A stretch of DNA of 64,000 nucleotides. Origin: Verrucomicrobia bacterium LP2A (GTDB lineage: Bacteria; Verrucomicrobiota; Verrucomicrobiia; Methylacidiphilales; Methylacidiphilaceae). The stretch spans positions 682,001-746,000 of the forward strand of contig JAFS01000002.1 of assembly GCA_000526255.1 (NCBI GenBank). The letters are read 5' to 3'. The notes beneath the pieces are model-generated. The model ran no database searches. It was given only the letters and a program-made list of their open reading frames with translations, and had not been told where the DNA came from. The stretch's first letter is position 1. The number at the start of each line of letters is the position of its first letter. Of this stretch, positions 46,250-56,085 are shown in pieces. The position numbers and the translations under genes were made by a program.

Positions 46250-46558
46250 ATGGGAACGCCTACTCTCGGTCATTATTTGGTTTTAAGCGGGCTGCTCTTC
46301 GCCATCGGCTTGGCGGGGGTCATTGTCCGGCGGGACTTGCTGATCATGTACATGTGCCTGGAGATCATGCTTAACGCCGCAAACCTCTCCTTGGTCGCCT
46401 TCAGTCGGTTTTCGCATCAGGTGCGAGGACAAGTGCTCGTCTTCTTTGTCATCACCGTAGCCGCAGTGGAAGTGGCCGTGGGCCTGGCGCTCCTCGTCTC
46501 TCTCTATCGGATGAAGCGGACGACGAAGGCGGAAGAGATTACCGCTCTCAAATTCTAA
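46250..46558 (+). CDS. nuoK: NADH-quinone oxidoreductase subunit K
   Basis: Small MrpC-like membrane-arm subunit, 102 residues with three helices. The conserved membrane glutamates are present in MYMCLEIMLNAANL and VEVAVGLALLVSLYR. ATG at 46250 is used; a TTG two codons upstream is also in frame. nuoL starts six bases after the stop. Confidence 0.94.
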   Translation: MGTPTLGHYLVLSGLLFAIGLAGVIVRRDLLIMYMCLEIMLNAANLSLVAFSRFSHQVRGQVLVFFVITVAAVEVAVGLALLVSLYRMKRTTKAEEITALKF

Positions 46559-46564
46559 GCGCTT

Positions 46565-48340
46565 ATGGCCTGGCTTCTTCTTCTGGCTCCTCTGACTTCC
46601 GCCTTTCTCGTCTGGGTCGCCCTCCGGCCCTATCCCCGGCTCAGCCAAGCGGTTTCGATTGCAGCGAGCGGGCTTGCCTTCTTGACCGCCCTGGGGATCG
46701 CCCTAGGTAAGGTCGGGGCGCCCGCAGCACTTTCCTGGGTCGACCTGCCCGGACTCCGAATCGAGATCGGAATGACCCTCGATTCCCTGGCTCGCCTGAT
46801 GCTGCTCATGGTGACCGGGGTCGCCTTTCTCATCCACGTCTATTCGCTCGGCTACATGGCCGAAGATCCCGGCCGAGCCCGGTTCTTCGGCGAGCTCTCG
46901 CTCTTCCTCGCCTCCATGATCGGGATCATCGTCTCGACGAATTTCGTCATGATGTACATCTTCTGGGAGCTCGTTGGGGTAAGCTCCTACCTGCTCATAG
47001 GCTTCTGGTTCGAGAAAAACTCGGCGGCGGATGCTGCCCGGAAGGCGTTCCTGGCGAACCGAGTCGGCGACTTCGGTTTCCTCCTGGGAATTCTGACGTT
47101 CTGGGCGACCTGCGGAACGGTTGCCTTCGATCCCGGAGCCGCGAGGGGGCTTGCCGGGAACTGGCTTGCTCCGGTGGCCGCACTCCTTCTCTTTTGCGGT
47201 TGCGTCGGTAAGTCGGCGCAAATTCCACTTCACGTTTGGCTGCCGGATGCGATGGAGGGACCGACTCCTGTCTCCGCTCTCATCCATGCGGCCACAATGG
47301 TGGCGGCAGGCGTGTACATGCTCTGCCGCATCTTCTTTGTCCTCGAGCTTTCCCCGGAGGCCCTTTCGGTCATTGCGTGGACCGGCGGGATCACGGCACT
47401 CGTGGCGGCTCTGATCGCCACGCAGCAGAACGACATCAAGCGGGTTCTTGCCTATTCGACGATGTCGCAGCTCGGCTACATGGTTCTTGCCGTTGGCTGC
47501 GCCAGCACGACCGCGGCGATGTTCCACTTGACGACCCACGGCTTCTTCAAGGCTCTCCTCTTCATGGGTGCGGGCTCCGTCCTCCACGCGCTCCATCACG
47601 AGCAGGACATCTGGAGAATGGGCGGGGTCGGACGAAAGATGCCGCTGACGTTTGTCACCTTCGGGATCGGCGCGGCGGCGCTTGCGGGAATACCGGGCCT
47701 ATCGGGATTCTTTAGCAAGGAAGAGATTCTGCAGGCGGCGGCACGCAACGAGCCCGTCCTGTTCTGGATGGCGGCCTTTACCGCAGCCCTGACGGCTTTC
47801 TACATGACCCGCATCACCTTGGTGGCTTTCCTCGGGAAGCCCCGGACGAAGGCCGCTGAGCATGCCAAGGAGTCGCCGTTTGTCATGGGGTTTCCCTTGA
47901 TCGTCCTATCGGTGCTGGCGGTCATTGCTGGATACTCGTTCTTCGGGATCGAGCATCTGCTCGGAGGTCACGAGGCGGAAGGGAAAAACCCGCTGGTCCC
48001 GATGGCGTCCTTGACCGCCGTCCTCCTGGGCCTGACAGCGGGCGCAATCACCTACGGGCGGGCCAACCAGGAGCGAATTGCCATTCCTCTCTTTGAAAGG
48101 AAATTTTACTTTGACGAGATCTACGACTGGACCGTTCTCAAGTTGCAGGAGGAGTCAGCTCGGCTTCTGGCTTGGGCCGATCAATGGATCGTGGGGTTCG
48201 TCCTGGTGCGCGGCGGAGCTTTTGTGGTCAGCTTGGGAGGAGAAATGCTGCGGCTGCTCCAGGCAGGAAACTTGCGGGAATATGCCTTTCTCTTCGCTTT
48301 AGGGGCTGGGGGAATCCTCCTGTTGCTGTTCGGCCGCTGA
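46565..48340 (+). CDS. nuoL: NADH-quinone oxidoreductase subunit L
   Basis: Large antiporter-like proton-pumping subunit at the far end of the membrane arm, 591 residues. Typical NuoL segments: FFWELVGVSSYLLIGFWF-like (IFWELVGVSSYLLIGFW), SAQIPLHVWLPDAMEGPTPV, and HATTHAFFKALLFLGAGS-like (LTTHGFFKALLFMGAGSV), with the pumping Glu and Lys positions kept. The C-terminus has the lateral-helix region and a final membrane segment. Confidence 0.96.
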   Translation: MAWLLLLAPLTSAFLVWVALRPYPRLSQAVSIAASGLAFLTALGIALGKVGAPAALSWVDLPGLRIEIGMTLDSLARLMLLMVTGVAFLIHVYSLGYMAEDPGRARFFGELSLFLASMIGIIVSTNFVMMYIFWELVGVSSYLLIGFWFEKNSAADAARKAFLANRVGDFGFLLGILTFWATCGTVAFDPGAARGLAGNWLAPVAALLLFCGCVGKSAQIPLHVWLPDAMEGPTPVSALIHAATMVAAGVYMLCRIFFVLELSPEALSVIAWTGGITALVAALIATQQNDIKRVLAYSTMSQLGYMVLAVGCASTTAAMFHLTTHGFFKALLFMGAGSVLHALHHEQDIWRMGGVGRKMPLTFVTFGIGAAALAGIPGLSGFFSKEEILQAAARNEPVLFWMAAFTAALTAFYMTRITLVAFLGKPRTKAAEHAKESPFVMGFPLIVLSVLAVIAGYSFFGIEHLLGGHEAEGKNPLVPMASLTAVLLGLTAGAITYGRANQERIAIPLFERKFYFDEIYDWTVLKLQEESARLLAWADQWIVGFVLVRGGAFVVSLGGEMLRLLQAGNLREYAFLFALGAGGILLLLFGR

Positions 48341-48391
48341 GGAGGCGACCGGGCTAAACGGAGGTTCGAAGGACCACGCGCTGAATTGCTT

Positions 48392-49855
48392 ATGTCACCT
48401 CTAACTATCTTGCTCCTTGTCGAGGCCGCAGCCATCGGACTGATCCTCTTGGGCGCTTCCCCTAAAAAGGTCTCCCTGGTCGCTGCGGGCACGAACTTCC
48501 TCCTGAGCCTCTGGATCTACGCCCAATTTCCCGCCGGCGTCGGCGGGTATCATTTCGTGGAGAATCACAGCTGGATCGCGCTGGGCGGGCTTCCGGAAAT
48601 TCGATACCACGTGGGCGTCGACGGGATCAGCCTCCCTCTGGTCCTTCTCACGACGCTCGTCACCCTCGCCGCGATTTGGGTGGCACCCGCCAAAATTAAG
48701 CGCGCCAGCGAGTTCTACAGCTATCTCCTGCTCCTCTCGCTCGGGGCGTTGGGAGCGTTCGTCTCCCTCGACCTCTTTTTCTTCTACGCCTTCCACGAGT
48801 TTGCCCTGATCCCGACGTTTCTCCTGATCGGGATCTGGGGGGCGGAAAATCGCCAATTCGTGAGCCTGCAGCTCACTCTCTATCTTGGCCTGGGGAGTCT
48901 GGTCCTCCTCGCCGGAATCATTGCGCTTCTGGGCGTGGTGCCTGCGGAGGAGCGAACCTTCGACATTCCCCGGCTGACGGACTACCTGCGGGAGAATCCG
49001 CTAGCGACAAGCCAGCAGATGTTGCCCTTCCTGCTTCTGGCGATCGGCTTCGGGACTCTGGTTTCGCTGTTCCCGTTCCATTCCTGGGCCCCCTTTGGAT
49101 ATGCGTCGGCTCCCGCCTCGGCTGCCATGTTGCACGCCGGAGTGCTCAAGAAATTCGGTCTCTACGGCCTCCTGCGTGTGGCCATGCCGCTGCTTCCTGG
49201 TGGGGCGGAGGCATGGAAGCCTTGGATCCTCGCCCTGCTTTTGGGCAACATCCTCTTCATCGGGCTCACGACGATCGCGCAGAAGGAGCTTCCCGCCATG
49301 CTGGGGTTCTCGAGCGTGATGCACATGGGCTATCTCTTTCTCGGGCTGGCCTGCTGGAATGCCCTGGGGGTCAGTGGGGTGGTCCTCTTGATGGTTGCCC
49401 ATGGCTTGAGCGCCGCTCTCCTTTTCGCGGTTGCCGGAGAAGTGCGGGAGCGAGCGGGAGAGATTCGCTTTGCCGAGCTGGGTGGACTCGCCCGCCGGAT
49501 GCCTTTCGTCGCGGTCGCCTTTTTGGTCGGCTCGTTTGCGTCGGTAGGCGTTCCGGGCCTCGCGAATTTCCCGGGGGAGCTCCTGATCTTCTTCGGATCA
49601 TGGAAGAGCCAGCCGCTGCTCACCGCTGTGGTGGTCTGGGGGATCGTGATTTCAGCGGTCTACCAACTGCGGGCCGTTCGGGCGGTATTTTATGGCGACC
49701 TGCCGCAACATCTGGCGGAGACGGGCGATGTGGAAGGGGTGGCGCGGATACCCTATGTCCTGTTGATGGCCGCACTATTGATTCTGGGAATCTGGCCCGG
49801 GACACTCCTTGGAGTCGTCGGATCCGGAGTCAAGGGTTTTCTCTCGCTAAATTAG
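48392..49855 (+). CDS. nuoM: NADH-quinone oxidoreductase subunit M
   Basis: Second antiporter-like subunit, 487 residues. [19 protein letters not shown] and [20 protein letters not shown] (with the pumping glutamate) are diagnostic of NuoM, followed by [19 protein letters not shown] and [21 protein letters not shown] at 48392 is preferred to TTG at 48386. It follows nuoL by 51 bases. Confidence 0.96.
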   Translation: MSPLTILLLVEAAAIGLILLGASPKKVSLVAAGTNFLLSLWIYAQFPAGVGGYHFVENHSWIALGGLPEIRYHVGVDGISLPLVLLTTLVTLAAIWVAPAKIKRASEFYSYLLLLSLGALGAFVSLDLFFFYAFHEFALIPTFLLIGIWGAENRQFVSLQLTLYLGLGSLVLLAGIIALLGVVPAEERTFDIPRLTDYLRENPLATSQQMLPFLLLAIGFGTLVSLFPFHSWAPFGYASAPASAAMLHAGVLKKFGLYGLLRVAMPLLPGGAEAWKPWILALLLGNILFIGLTTIAQKELPAMLGFSSVMHMGYLFLGLACWNALGVSGVVLLMVAHGLSAALLFAVAGEVRERAGEIRFAELGGLARRMPFVAVAFLVGSFASVGVPGLANFPGELLIFFGSWKSQPLLTAVVVWGIVISAVYQLRAVRAVFYGDLPQHLAETGDVEGVARIPYVLLMAALLILGIWPGTLLGVVGSGVKGFLSLN

Positions 49856-49890
49856 GGAGAACACGGAAAAGGAGCGGGAGGGGCAACGGC

Positions 49891-51327
49891 ATGCACGAAG
49901 GACTATGGATCATTGCGGCGCCGGAAGTCATCTTGGCGGCGGGTGGGGTATTGCTCTTGCTGGTGGAGTCGGTAGTGAAGCTCCAATCCAGAGCCGTCGG
50001 CGTCCTGGTCCTCGGTGTTCACCTGATCGCCGGGCTCTGCCTCCTGCCGTTTGCTCGGACCGGAGCGGTGCTCTGGGACGGGATCTACACCTGGGATCGG
50101 TTCGCGGTTTCGGGGAAGGCCTTCTTCCTGCTGGTGGGCATGCTCGTCACCTATCTGAGCCTGGAAGGGGAGCAAAAGATCCCGACGGCGCGGGCTGAAT
50201 TCTACATTCTCCCACTCTTTTGCACCGCAGGCATGGCCCTGCTCTGCTCCGTGCGCGACTTTGTGCTGCTCTTCGTCGCCCTGGAGCTCGTGACCGTCAC
50301 TCTCTTCGTTCTTGTCGCCTATCGCCGAACGGACGCCTCTTCTCTGGAAGCTGGCGCTAAGTACCTCATTGTCGGCGGCCTGGCGACCGCCTTCCTCGTG
50401 ATGGGGATTGCCTACCTCTTTGGTGCCACCGGCTCGACCCAGTTCGATGGGGTTGCTCGTTCGGCGGAGAGCGAAGGAGTCGGACCCGTCCTGCTCCTGG
50501 GTTTGGCTTTCCTCTTGGTCGGACTGGGCTTCAAAGCGGCGGCGGTCCCCTTTCATATCTGGGCACCCGATGTTTACCAAGGCGCGCCCACACCCATCAC
50601 CGCCTACCTTTCGGTTGGCTCCAAGGCGGCTGGCTTCGTCGTGCTGCTCCGGGTCCTTCTTTTACCCTTTTGGAACTCCGCCTTCCAAAGCCATTGGGTG
50701 CCTTTGATCGGATTGCTCGGCGCCCTTTCCGTTCTCCTGGGGAACCTCGCTGCTCTGCCGCAACGGAATTTGAAGCGGCTGCTGGGGTACTCGAGCATCA
50801 GCCATGCCGGCTTCCTCCTCCTGGGGCTGGCGTCCCACAGCTTCCTCGGCTTCGCTTCCATGCTCTACTATCTATTGGCTTACCTGGTGGCGACCTTCAC
50901 CGCGTTCCTGGTTTTGGTGCTCCTGGAGCAGGAAAAAGCGGGAGAGACGATCAGCGACCTTTCCGGCCTCGCCCAAAGGAGCCCGCTCCTCGCTTGGTCG
51001 ATGGCGCTGGCGATGGTCTCGTTGGCTGGGATCCCGCCGCTCATGGGGTTTTTCGGTAAGCTTCTCGTCTTTTTTGCAGCTTGGCAGAGCGGGCTGCACC
51101 TTTTGGTCATGATCGGAGTCGCTGCAGCGGCTGCGGGAATCTACTATTATATTGCGGTCGTGCGGGCGATGTTTTGGAGCGAGCCCGTGCAGCATGGGCC
51201 GATCGCCCTCCATCCGGCTACACGGACGCTACTCGTCGCGCTGAACGTGGGGAGCATCCTCTTCGGCTTCTACGCCAAGCCGATCCTGGCCCTGGCCGCA
51301 GGAGCGGTGGCAGGAATCGGAGGGTAG
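49891..51327 (+). CDS. nuoN: NADH-quinone oxidoreductase subunit N
   Basis: Third antiporter-like subunit, 478 residues. [21 protein letters not shown] holds the pumping Glu, and [20 protein letters not shown] is the family signature before the discontinuous helix. Last gene of the membrane-arm set; tRNA-Val follows 30 bases after its stop. A longer frame runs upstream of the ATG through nuoM but is a shadow. Confidence 0.96.
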   Translation: MHEGLWIIAAPEVILAAGGVLLLLVESVVKLQSRAVGVLVLGVHLIAGLCLLPFARTGAVLWDGIYTWDRFAVSGKAFFLLVGMLVTYLSLEGEQKIPTARAEFYILPLFCTAGMALLCSVRDFVLLFVALELVTVTLFVLVAYRRTDASSLEAGAKYLIVGGLATAFLVMGIAYLFGATGSTQFDGVARSAESEGVGPVLLLGLAFLLVGLGFKAAAVPFHIWAPDVYQGAPTPITAYLSVGSKAAGFVVLLRVLLLPFWNSAFQSHWVPLIGLLGALSVLLGNLAALPQRNLKRLLGYSSISHAGFLLLGLASHSFLGFASMLYYLLAYLVATFTAFLVLVLLEQEKAGETISDLSGLAQRSPLLAWSMALAMVSLAGIPPLMGFFGKLLVFFAAWQSGLHLLVMIGVAAAAAGIYYYIAVVRAMFWSEPVQHGPIALHPATRTLLVALNVGSILFGFYAKPILALAAGAVAGIGG

Positions 51328-51357
51328 GGCCTTCCGGTTTTACTTCGAAGAAGCATC

Positions 51358-51429
51358 GGGCAGTTAGCTCAGAGGCAGAGCGTCTCGCTTACACCGAGAG
51401 GGCCGGGGGTTCGAATCCCTCACTGCCCA
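51358..51429 (+). tRNA. tRNA-Val (anticodon TAC)
   Basis: 72-nt cloverleaf: acceptor GGGCAGT/ACTGCCC, D arm GCTC/GAGC, anticodon stem TCTCG/CGAGA with loop CTTACAC, T arm GGGGG-TTCGAAT-CCCTC (one G-T pair), discriminator A. CCA is not encoded. Confidence 0.95.
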
Positions 51430-51507
51430 TTGTGATAAAAAACGGGGGAAGAAGAAAAAAAAGGGGGATTGCTCCCTCTCGCGGGCGCATGATTGCCGCC
51501 GCGCCCC

Positions 51508-53559
51508 ATGCAACAGTATCTGATCGATCACGCGCTCGGGCTCTCTATCGGCTTTGCTCTCGTAGGGATTGCTGCAGCCATCGCTTTGGCTTGGCAAGTA
51601 CGCGGAATGGACGCCGGCAATGAGCAGATGCGCTCGATTGCCAGTGCCATTCAAGAGGGAGCCGCGGCGTACTTGGGCCGACAGATGCGAGCCGTGGCGG
51701 GAATCGCCGTCGTCCTCTTCCTTCTCATTGGTTTCTTCAAGAGCTGGTGGGCCGGCGGAGGCTTCCTTCTGGGTGCGGGCTGCTCCTTCCTGGCGGGATT
51801 TATTGGGATGCGCGTAGCCGTGCTGGCGAACGTGCGAACGGCGCAGGCGGCCACGGTGGGGCCGGAGCCGGCGATGCACGTCGCCTTTCGTGGGGGGGCG
51901 GTGACCGGGTTGCTCGTCGTGGGGCTCGCCCTCTTTTCCGTGGGGACCTTCTATTTCCTGTCGCTCTCCCGCCAAGGTCTGAGGGAGACCGTTTCCGCGC
52001 TCGTCGGGTTGGCGCTAGGAGCTAGCCTAATCAGCGTCTTTGCGCGCCTGGGAGGCGGCATCTACACCAAGGCAGCCGACGTGGGAGCCGACCTGACCGG
52101 CAAGATCGAACAGCGACTGGAGGAGGATGATCCACGCAATCCGGCCACAATCGCGGACAATGTCGGCGACAATGTCGGCGACTGCGCGGGAATGGCGGCG
52201 GATGTCTTCGAGACCTATGTCGTCAGCCTGATCGGAGCGGTTCTCGTCGCGGCGATCAGCCTGGACGGCAATCCCGCCGCGATGATGTATCCCTTTCTGG
52301 TCGGCTGCGTTACCATCCTGGGTGCCCTTTGCGGGATCGGCTATGTGAGCTTCTCGAAGGCACCGGCGGAGAAGGCTCTGGTTCAAGGAGTCATTGCCAA
52401 TGGAGTCGTGGCCTCTGTCCTTTTTCTGCCCCTCTGCTTCTGGCTCTTCCCGGACCGGTGGGCGCAAGAGTATGGCTGTTCGGTGATCGGGGTGCTGATG
52501 ACCGCCGCCATGGTCATCATCACCGATCACTATACGAAGACCTCGGCGAAGCCGGTGCAGAAGATCGCGCGCGCCTCTCAAACGGGCCACGCGACGAACA
52601 TTATCGCGGGATTGGCCTTGGGGATGGAGGCGACCGCTTTTCCCGTCCTCTTCATCGCCATCGCCCTGCTCGCCACCTTCTGGCTCGACCATCTCTACGG
52701 CGTGGCCATCGCCGTTCGGTGCATGTTGAGCATGGCGGGGGTCGTCATCTCCCTGGACAGCTTCGGACCCATCACGGATAACGCTGGGGGAATCGCCGTC
52801 ATGAGCGGACTGCCGAAGGAGACGCGCCAAGTGACCGACGAGCTCGACGCGGTGGGCAACACGATGAAAGCCGTCACGAAGGGCTATGCCATCGGGTCGG
52901 CGGGGTTGGCAGCCCTGGTCCTCTTCGGCTCTTATGTCGAAGAGCTTCGCCACTACAGCTCGCAGCCCACGGCCGAAGGATTGCAGTTCCGGCTCCAGGA
53001 TCCCAAGGTGATCGTGGGCCTCTTCCTAGGCGCGCTCCTCCCCTACCTCTTCGCCGCCCGGAGCATGGCTGCGGTGGGAAACGCGGCGGGCGCCGTCGTC
53101 GAAGAAGTCCGGAAGCAAATTGCGGAGATCCCGGGCCTCCTCCAGGGGACGGCCCGCCCTCTCTACGGCCGGTGCGTCGATATCGTGACCAAGGCCGCGT
53201 TGCATGAAATGATCTTCCCGGCCCTTCTGCCGCTGATTCTGGTGGTCGCCATTGCGGCGATTCCCGGACTCGGTCCCACTGTTCTCGGAGGCGCTCTCAT
53301 CGGCACCATCGTCACCGGTCTCTTCGTCGCAATCTCCATGACCTCTAGCGGCGGCGCATGGGATAACGCCAAGAAATATATCGAGGAAGGTCATTACGGG
53401 GGCAAGGGATCGGAGGCGCACGCCGCCTCGGTCACGGGCGACACCGTGGGCGACCCTTACAAGGATACTGCCGGGCCCGCCATCAACCCGATGATCAAGG
53501 TCGTGAACGTCCTGGCGATTCTGGTCATCGGGATCTTTGCCCACTACTGGAAGCTCTAG
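51508..53559 (+). CDS. hppA: Membrane-bound proton-translocating pyrophosphatase
   Basis: Couples pyrophosphate hydrolysis to proton export; 683 residues with about sixteen helices. The substrate site is complete: [20 protein letters not shown], then [20 protein letters not shown]. The selectivity segment reads [20 protein letters not shown], with Lys where K+-dependent enzymes have Ala, so it is predicted K+-independent like the Rhodospirillum enzyme. ATG at 51508 is used; an in-frame TTG lies five codons upstream. It would save energy by recovering the pyrophosphate released in biosynthesis. Confidence 0.95.
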   Translation: MQQYLIDHALGLSIGFALVGIAAAIALAWQVRGMDAGNEQMRSIASAIQEGAAAYLGRQMRAVAGIAVVLFLLIGFFKSWWAGGGFLLGAGCSFLAGFIGMRVAVLANVRTAQAATVGPEPAMHVAFRGGAVTGLLVVGLALFSVGTFYFLSLSRQGLRETVSALVGLALGASLISVFARLGGGIYTKAADVGADLTGKIEQRLEEDDPRNPATIADNVGDNVGDCAGMAADVFETYVVSLIGAVLVAAISLDGNPAAMMYPFLVGCVTILGALCGIGYVSFSKAPAEKALVQGVIANGVVASVLFLPLCFWLFPDRWAQEYGCSVIGVLMTAAMVIITDHYTKTSAKPVQKIARASQTGHATNIIAGLALGMEATAFPVLFIAIALLATFWLDHLYGVAIAVRCMLSMAGVVISLDSFGPITDNAGGIAVMSGLPKETRQVTDELDAVGNTMKAVTKGYAIGSAGLAALVLFGSYVEELRHYSSQPTAEGLQFRLQDPKVIVGLFLGALLPYLFAARSMAAVGNAAGAVVEEVRKQIAEIPGLLQGTARPLYGRCVDIVTKAALHEMIFPALLPLILVVAIAAIPGLGPTVLGGALIGTIVTGLFVAISMTSSGGAWDNAKKYIEEGHYGGKGSEAHAASVTGDTVGDPYKDTAGPAINPMIKVVNVLAILVIGIFAHYWKL

Positions 53560-53564
53560 GGCAG

Positions 53565-53580
53565 TCTCGCTCGGGCGAGA
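53565..53580 (+). terminator. Hairpin after hppA
   Basis: TCTCGC-TCGG-GCGAGA, a perfect six-pair stem five bases after the stop codon. No T-run follows, so termination is only suggested. The rest of the 180 bases before tal shows no gene. Confidence 0.35.
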
Positions 53581-53739
53581 TGCAAACCACGGGCGGGTCC
53601 GGAGAGGTGGACGAAGACGTGGTTGACTCGCCGGCGGGAAGCGGTAGAGTGTTCCCCAGCGAGGACCCTCGTATCGCACGTGCGAAAGAAGGTCTAGCCT
53701 ACGGGCAGACAGCCCGAAGGCACCGAACGGCAAATCCCC

Positions 53740-54825
53740 ATGAAAGCGACGCAAAAACTACACGACCTTGGACAAAGTCTTTGGGTAGACAACATCTCTC
53801 GGCAGATGCTCGATGATGGGGTGCTCGATCGATACATCCGGGAATATTCCGTCACCGGATTGACCTCGAATCCGACCATCTTCGACCATGCGATCGCGAA
53901 AAGCCATTGGTACGACGAGGCAATTCAGGAGCACGCTTCGCGCGGGCTGGAGGGTGAATCGCTCTTCTTCGCTCTTGCCATGGAGGATCTTCGAAGAGCG
54001 GCGGACTTATTTCGCCCGACCTACGAGGCGACCGAAGGGGGCGACGGTTGGGTCTCCCTCGAGGTTTCGCCGCTGTTGGCCTACGACGCGAATCGCACCC
54101 TGGAGGAAGCCAAGCAGCTTCACGAAGCCATGGGGCGCCCCAACCTGCTCGTGAAGATCCCAGGCACGCGGGAGGGGCTGCCTGCAATTGCGGAGTCGAT
54201 CGCCGAAGGCGTTTCCGTAAACGTGACTCTCCTTTTCTCCGTCGATCATTACGTGGCGTCGGCCGACGCTTATATGACCGGCCTCGAGCGGCGAAAGGCG
54301 GCAGGGCTCCCCTTGGGGGCTGTTTCTTCCGTTGCCTCCATCTTCATCAGCCGCTGGGATAAGGCGGTCATGGGCAAGGTGCCGGAGCGGCTTCGAAACC
54401 GGCTGGGAATCGCCGTCGCCGGGCAGACCTATCGTGCCTATTGCGAAGTGCTGGCTTCGGATCGCTGGCGCTCGCTCGAGGCTGCGGGTGCGCGACCTCA
54501 GCGGGTTCTCTGGGCCAGCACCGGCACGAAAGACCCAGACGCTTCGGACATTCTCTACGTTCGCGCCCTTGCTTCCCCGAAGACGATCAACACGATGCCG
54601 GAGGAGACTCTGCTGGCCTTTGCGGATCATGGCGAGATTGGAGAGCTCCTTCCGGCCGACGGGGGGGAGGCAAGCGCTCTCCTTGCCGAATTCCATGAGG
54701 CGGGAATCGATGTTCCGGCCCTGGCGGCGCAGTTGCAGCACGAGGGGGCACAATCCTTCGTCTCCTCTTGGAAAGATCTCCTGCGATCGCTTTCGGAACG
54801 AAGCGCGCTTCTGCAGAACGCCTAA
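53740..54825 (+). CDS. tal: Transaldolase
   Basis: Moves a dihydroxyacetone unit between sugar phosphates in the non-oxidative pentose phosphate pathway (also used by ribulose-monophosphate or Calvin-type cycles). 361 residues. VTGLTSNPTIF near residue 38, the Schiff-base lysine Lys139 in NLLVKIPGTREG, and ISRWDKAV further on match the longer transaldolase type (TalA/Tal-PGI-like). Ends 49 bases before the convergent suhB-like gene. Confidence 0.94.
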   Translation: MKATQKLHDLGQSLWVDNISRQMLDDGVLDRYIREYSVTGLTSNPTIFDHAIAKSHWYDEAIQEHASRGLEGESLFFALAMEDLRRAADLFRPTYEATEGGDGWVSLEVSPLLAYDANRTLEEAKQLHEAMGRPNLLVKIPGTREGLPAIAESIAEGVSVNVTLLFSVDHYVASADAYMTGLERRKAAGLPLGAVSSVASIFISRWDKAVMGKVPERLRNRLGIAVAGQTYRAYCEVLASDRWRSLEAAGARPQRVLWASTGTKDPDASDILYVRALASPKTINTMPEETLLAFADHGEIGELLPADGGEASALLAEFHEAGIDVPALAAQLQHEGAQSFVSSWKDLLRSLSERSALLQNA

Positions 54826-54833
54826 GGGAAGGG

Positions 54834-54852
54834 GATCGCCTTTCGGGCGATC
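54834..54852. terminator. Bidirectional hairpin between tal and suhB-like gene
   Basis: GATCGCC (54834-54840), loop TTTCG, GGCGATC (54846-54852): a perfect seven-pair stem in the short gap between two convergent genes, well placed to end both transcripts, though without T-runs. Confidence 0.45.
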
Positions 54853-54873
54853 TCGTCCCAGCAAGCGAATGGG

Positions 54874-55674
54874 CTATTTAGGGTATTGGCAAACCGGCAG
54901 CCCGCTGAGGTCGAGCTGTCCGTTGGTCGCCGTTACGCGAAACGTGTCCGCACCCGGATTCCGAAATTGGTGAATTCGGCCTCCCGCTTGCTGGAGGAGC
55001 AGGACTCCTGCCGCAATATCCCAGAGGTGGATTTCCTGCTCCAAGTAGGCGTCGATTCGTCCGGCGGATAGGTAGGCTAGATCGAGGGCCGCCGAACCAG
55101 TGAGCCGAACCTTCCTGACGCGGGGGACGAGGTATTGAACGAGCCGTAGCCCCTGTTCGATTCCCGGTCGGCTTCGGGAAAAGCCGACGACGCAGACCGC
55201 TTCGGAAAGGCGAGCTCGCTTGCTTGCGGCGATCGGCTTCCCGTTGAGTCGGGGAGAGCGATCCCGTTCGGCGGTGAAAAGCTCCTGGCGGATCGGATCG
55301 TAGATCACTCCCGCGAGCAACTCTCCTTCCAGCCGGACGGCGATCGAGGTGCAAAAGTGGGGAATTCCGTAGGTAAAGTTCACCGTCCCGTCGAGGGGAT
55401 CGACGATCCATTCGACCGCTCCGGTCGGTGACCCCGCGTTGCCCTCTTCACCCAAGATGCGATGATCGGGGAAGTCGTGGAGGATCATCTGGGAGATCAA
55501 CGCCTGGCACTGCCGATCCGTTTCGATCTTGATGTCGTAGGCCTTCTCCTCGCAGACGACGACGGGCCCTCCGAAGCTCCGCCGGAGGAGATCTCCGGCA
55601 ACGAGGGCGGCGTCGATCGCCGTACGTGCGCATCGCGCGGAGAGGGAGGAAAGTTCAGCAGGACGGTGACTCAT
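54874..55674 (-). CDS. suhB: Inositol monophosphatase family protein
   Basis: 266 residues, lithium-sensitive phosphatase superfamily. Metal-binding motifs: GEEG near 75-78, WIVDPLDGTVNF at about 89-100, and LWDIAAGVLLLQQAGG in the C-terminal third. It probably dephosphorylates inositol phosphate or a related sugar or nucleotide phosphate; SuhB of E. coli also binds the transcription machinery, which cannot be assumed here. Converges on tal. Confidence 0.88.
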   Translation of the reverse strand: MSHRPAELSSLSARCARTAIDAALVAGDLLRRSFGGPVVVCEEKAYDIKIETDRQCQALISQMILHDFPDHRILGEEGNAGSPTGAVEWIVDPLDGTVNFTYGIPHFCTSIAVRLEGELLAGVIYDPIRQELFTAERDRSPRLNGKPIAASKRARLSEAVCVVGFSRSRPGIEQGLRLVQYLVPRVRKVRLTGSAALDLAYLSAGRIDAYLEQEIHLWDIAAGVLLLQQAGGRIHQFRNPGADTFRVTATNGQLDLSGLPVCQYPK

Positions 55675-55765
55675 AGGCTTACTCCACAGGGCGGGTGTGA
55701 GGAAGGCGGGCGCAACGCGGCTTGGTCCAGCGCCTTCGGGCTCTGCTTGTCCTCATTATGGAAGC

Positions 55766-55812
55766 CCGGAGGGGTGGTGGAGCGAGTAGATCCGGGACGC
55801 ACCCCGCTCCGG
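55766..55812. repeat. Strong stem-loop in the 290-base gene-free gap after suhB
   Basis: CCGGAGGGGTG (55766-55776) pairs with CACCCC and TCCGG (55800-55805, 55808-55812): eleven pairs with a two-base bulge and a 23-base loop. It lies between the suhB-like gene (start at 55674) and the small frame at 55966. No open frame of convincing protein quality covers it on either strand. It could be a small RNA, an operator or a remnant. Confidence 0.4.
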
Positions 55813-55965
55813 CATCCTCCCTCCGTAAGCCCGATCGGCTGTCGCTACGGTAGGGAGATTCTCTCGGAGGATCAAGAACTCAAAAAGAAGCTTCGAAAAG
55901 GAAGGATCAGGCCAGCCGGGGCGAGCAGCAGGATTCCCATCGTTGTTGTCTCCTAGGGGAAAGGA

Positions 55966-56079
55966 TTGCGTTTCCTTTGGCCTGAATTCGTCAAGCCGAT
56001 TCTCATGCCCGATGAGGCGATCCAGTGGGCTATTGCCGCTTCCCACCAGCGGGCGTATTGTCGAAACCGAGGGAAGTAG
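55966..56079 (+). CDS. Possible 37-residue protein or gene remnant before the Uma2 gene
   Basis: TTG at 55966, preceded by AGGGGAAAGGA, opens a frame reading LRFLWPEFVKPILMPDEAIQ followed by WAIAASHQRAYCRNRGK and stops six bases before the Uma2 ATG. The residue choice (aromatic, then amphipathic helix, basic end) is protein-like. It may be a small leader protein or the end of a decayed gene. Confidence 0.3.
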   Translation: MRFLWPEFVKPILMPDEAIQWAIAASHQRAYCRNRGK

Positions 56080-56085
56080 CTTTCC

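Noticed and set aside
52027-52953. 308-codon minus-strand frame inside hppA
   Set aside because: Antisense shadow of a certain membrane pyrophosphatase.
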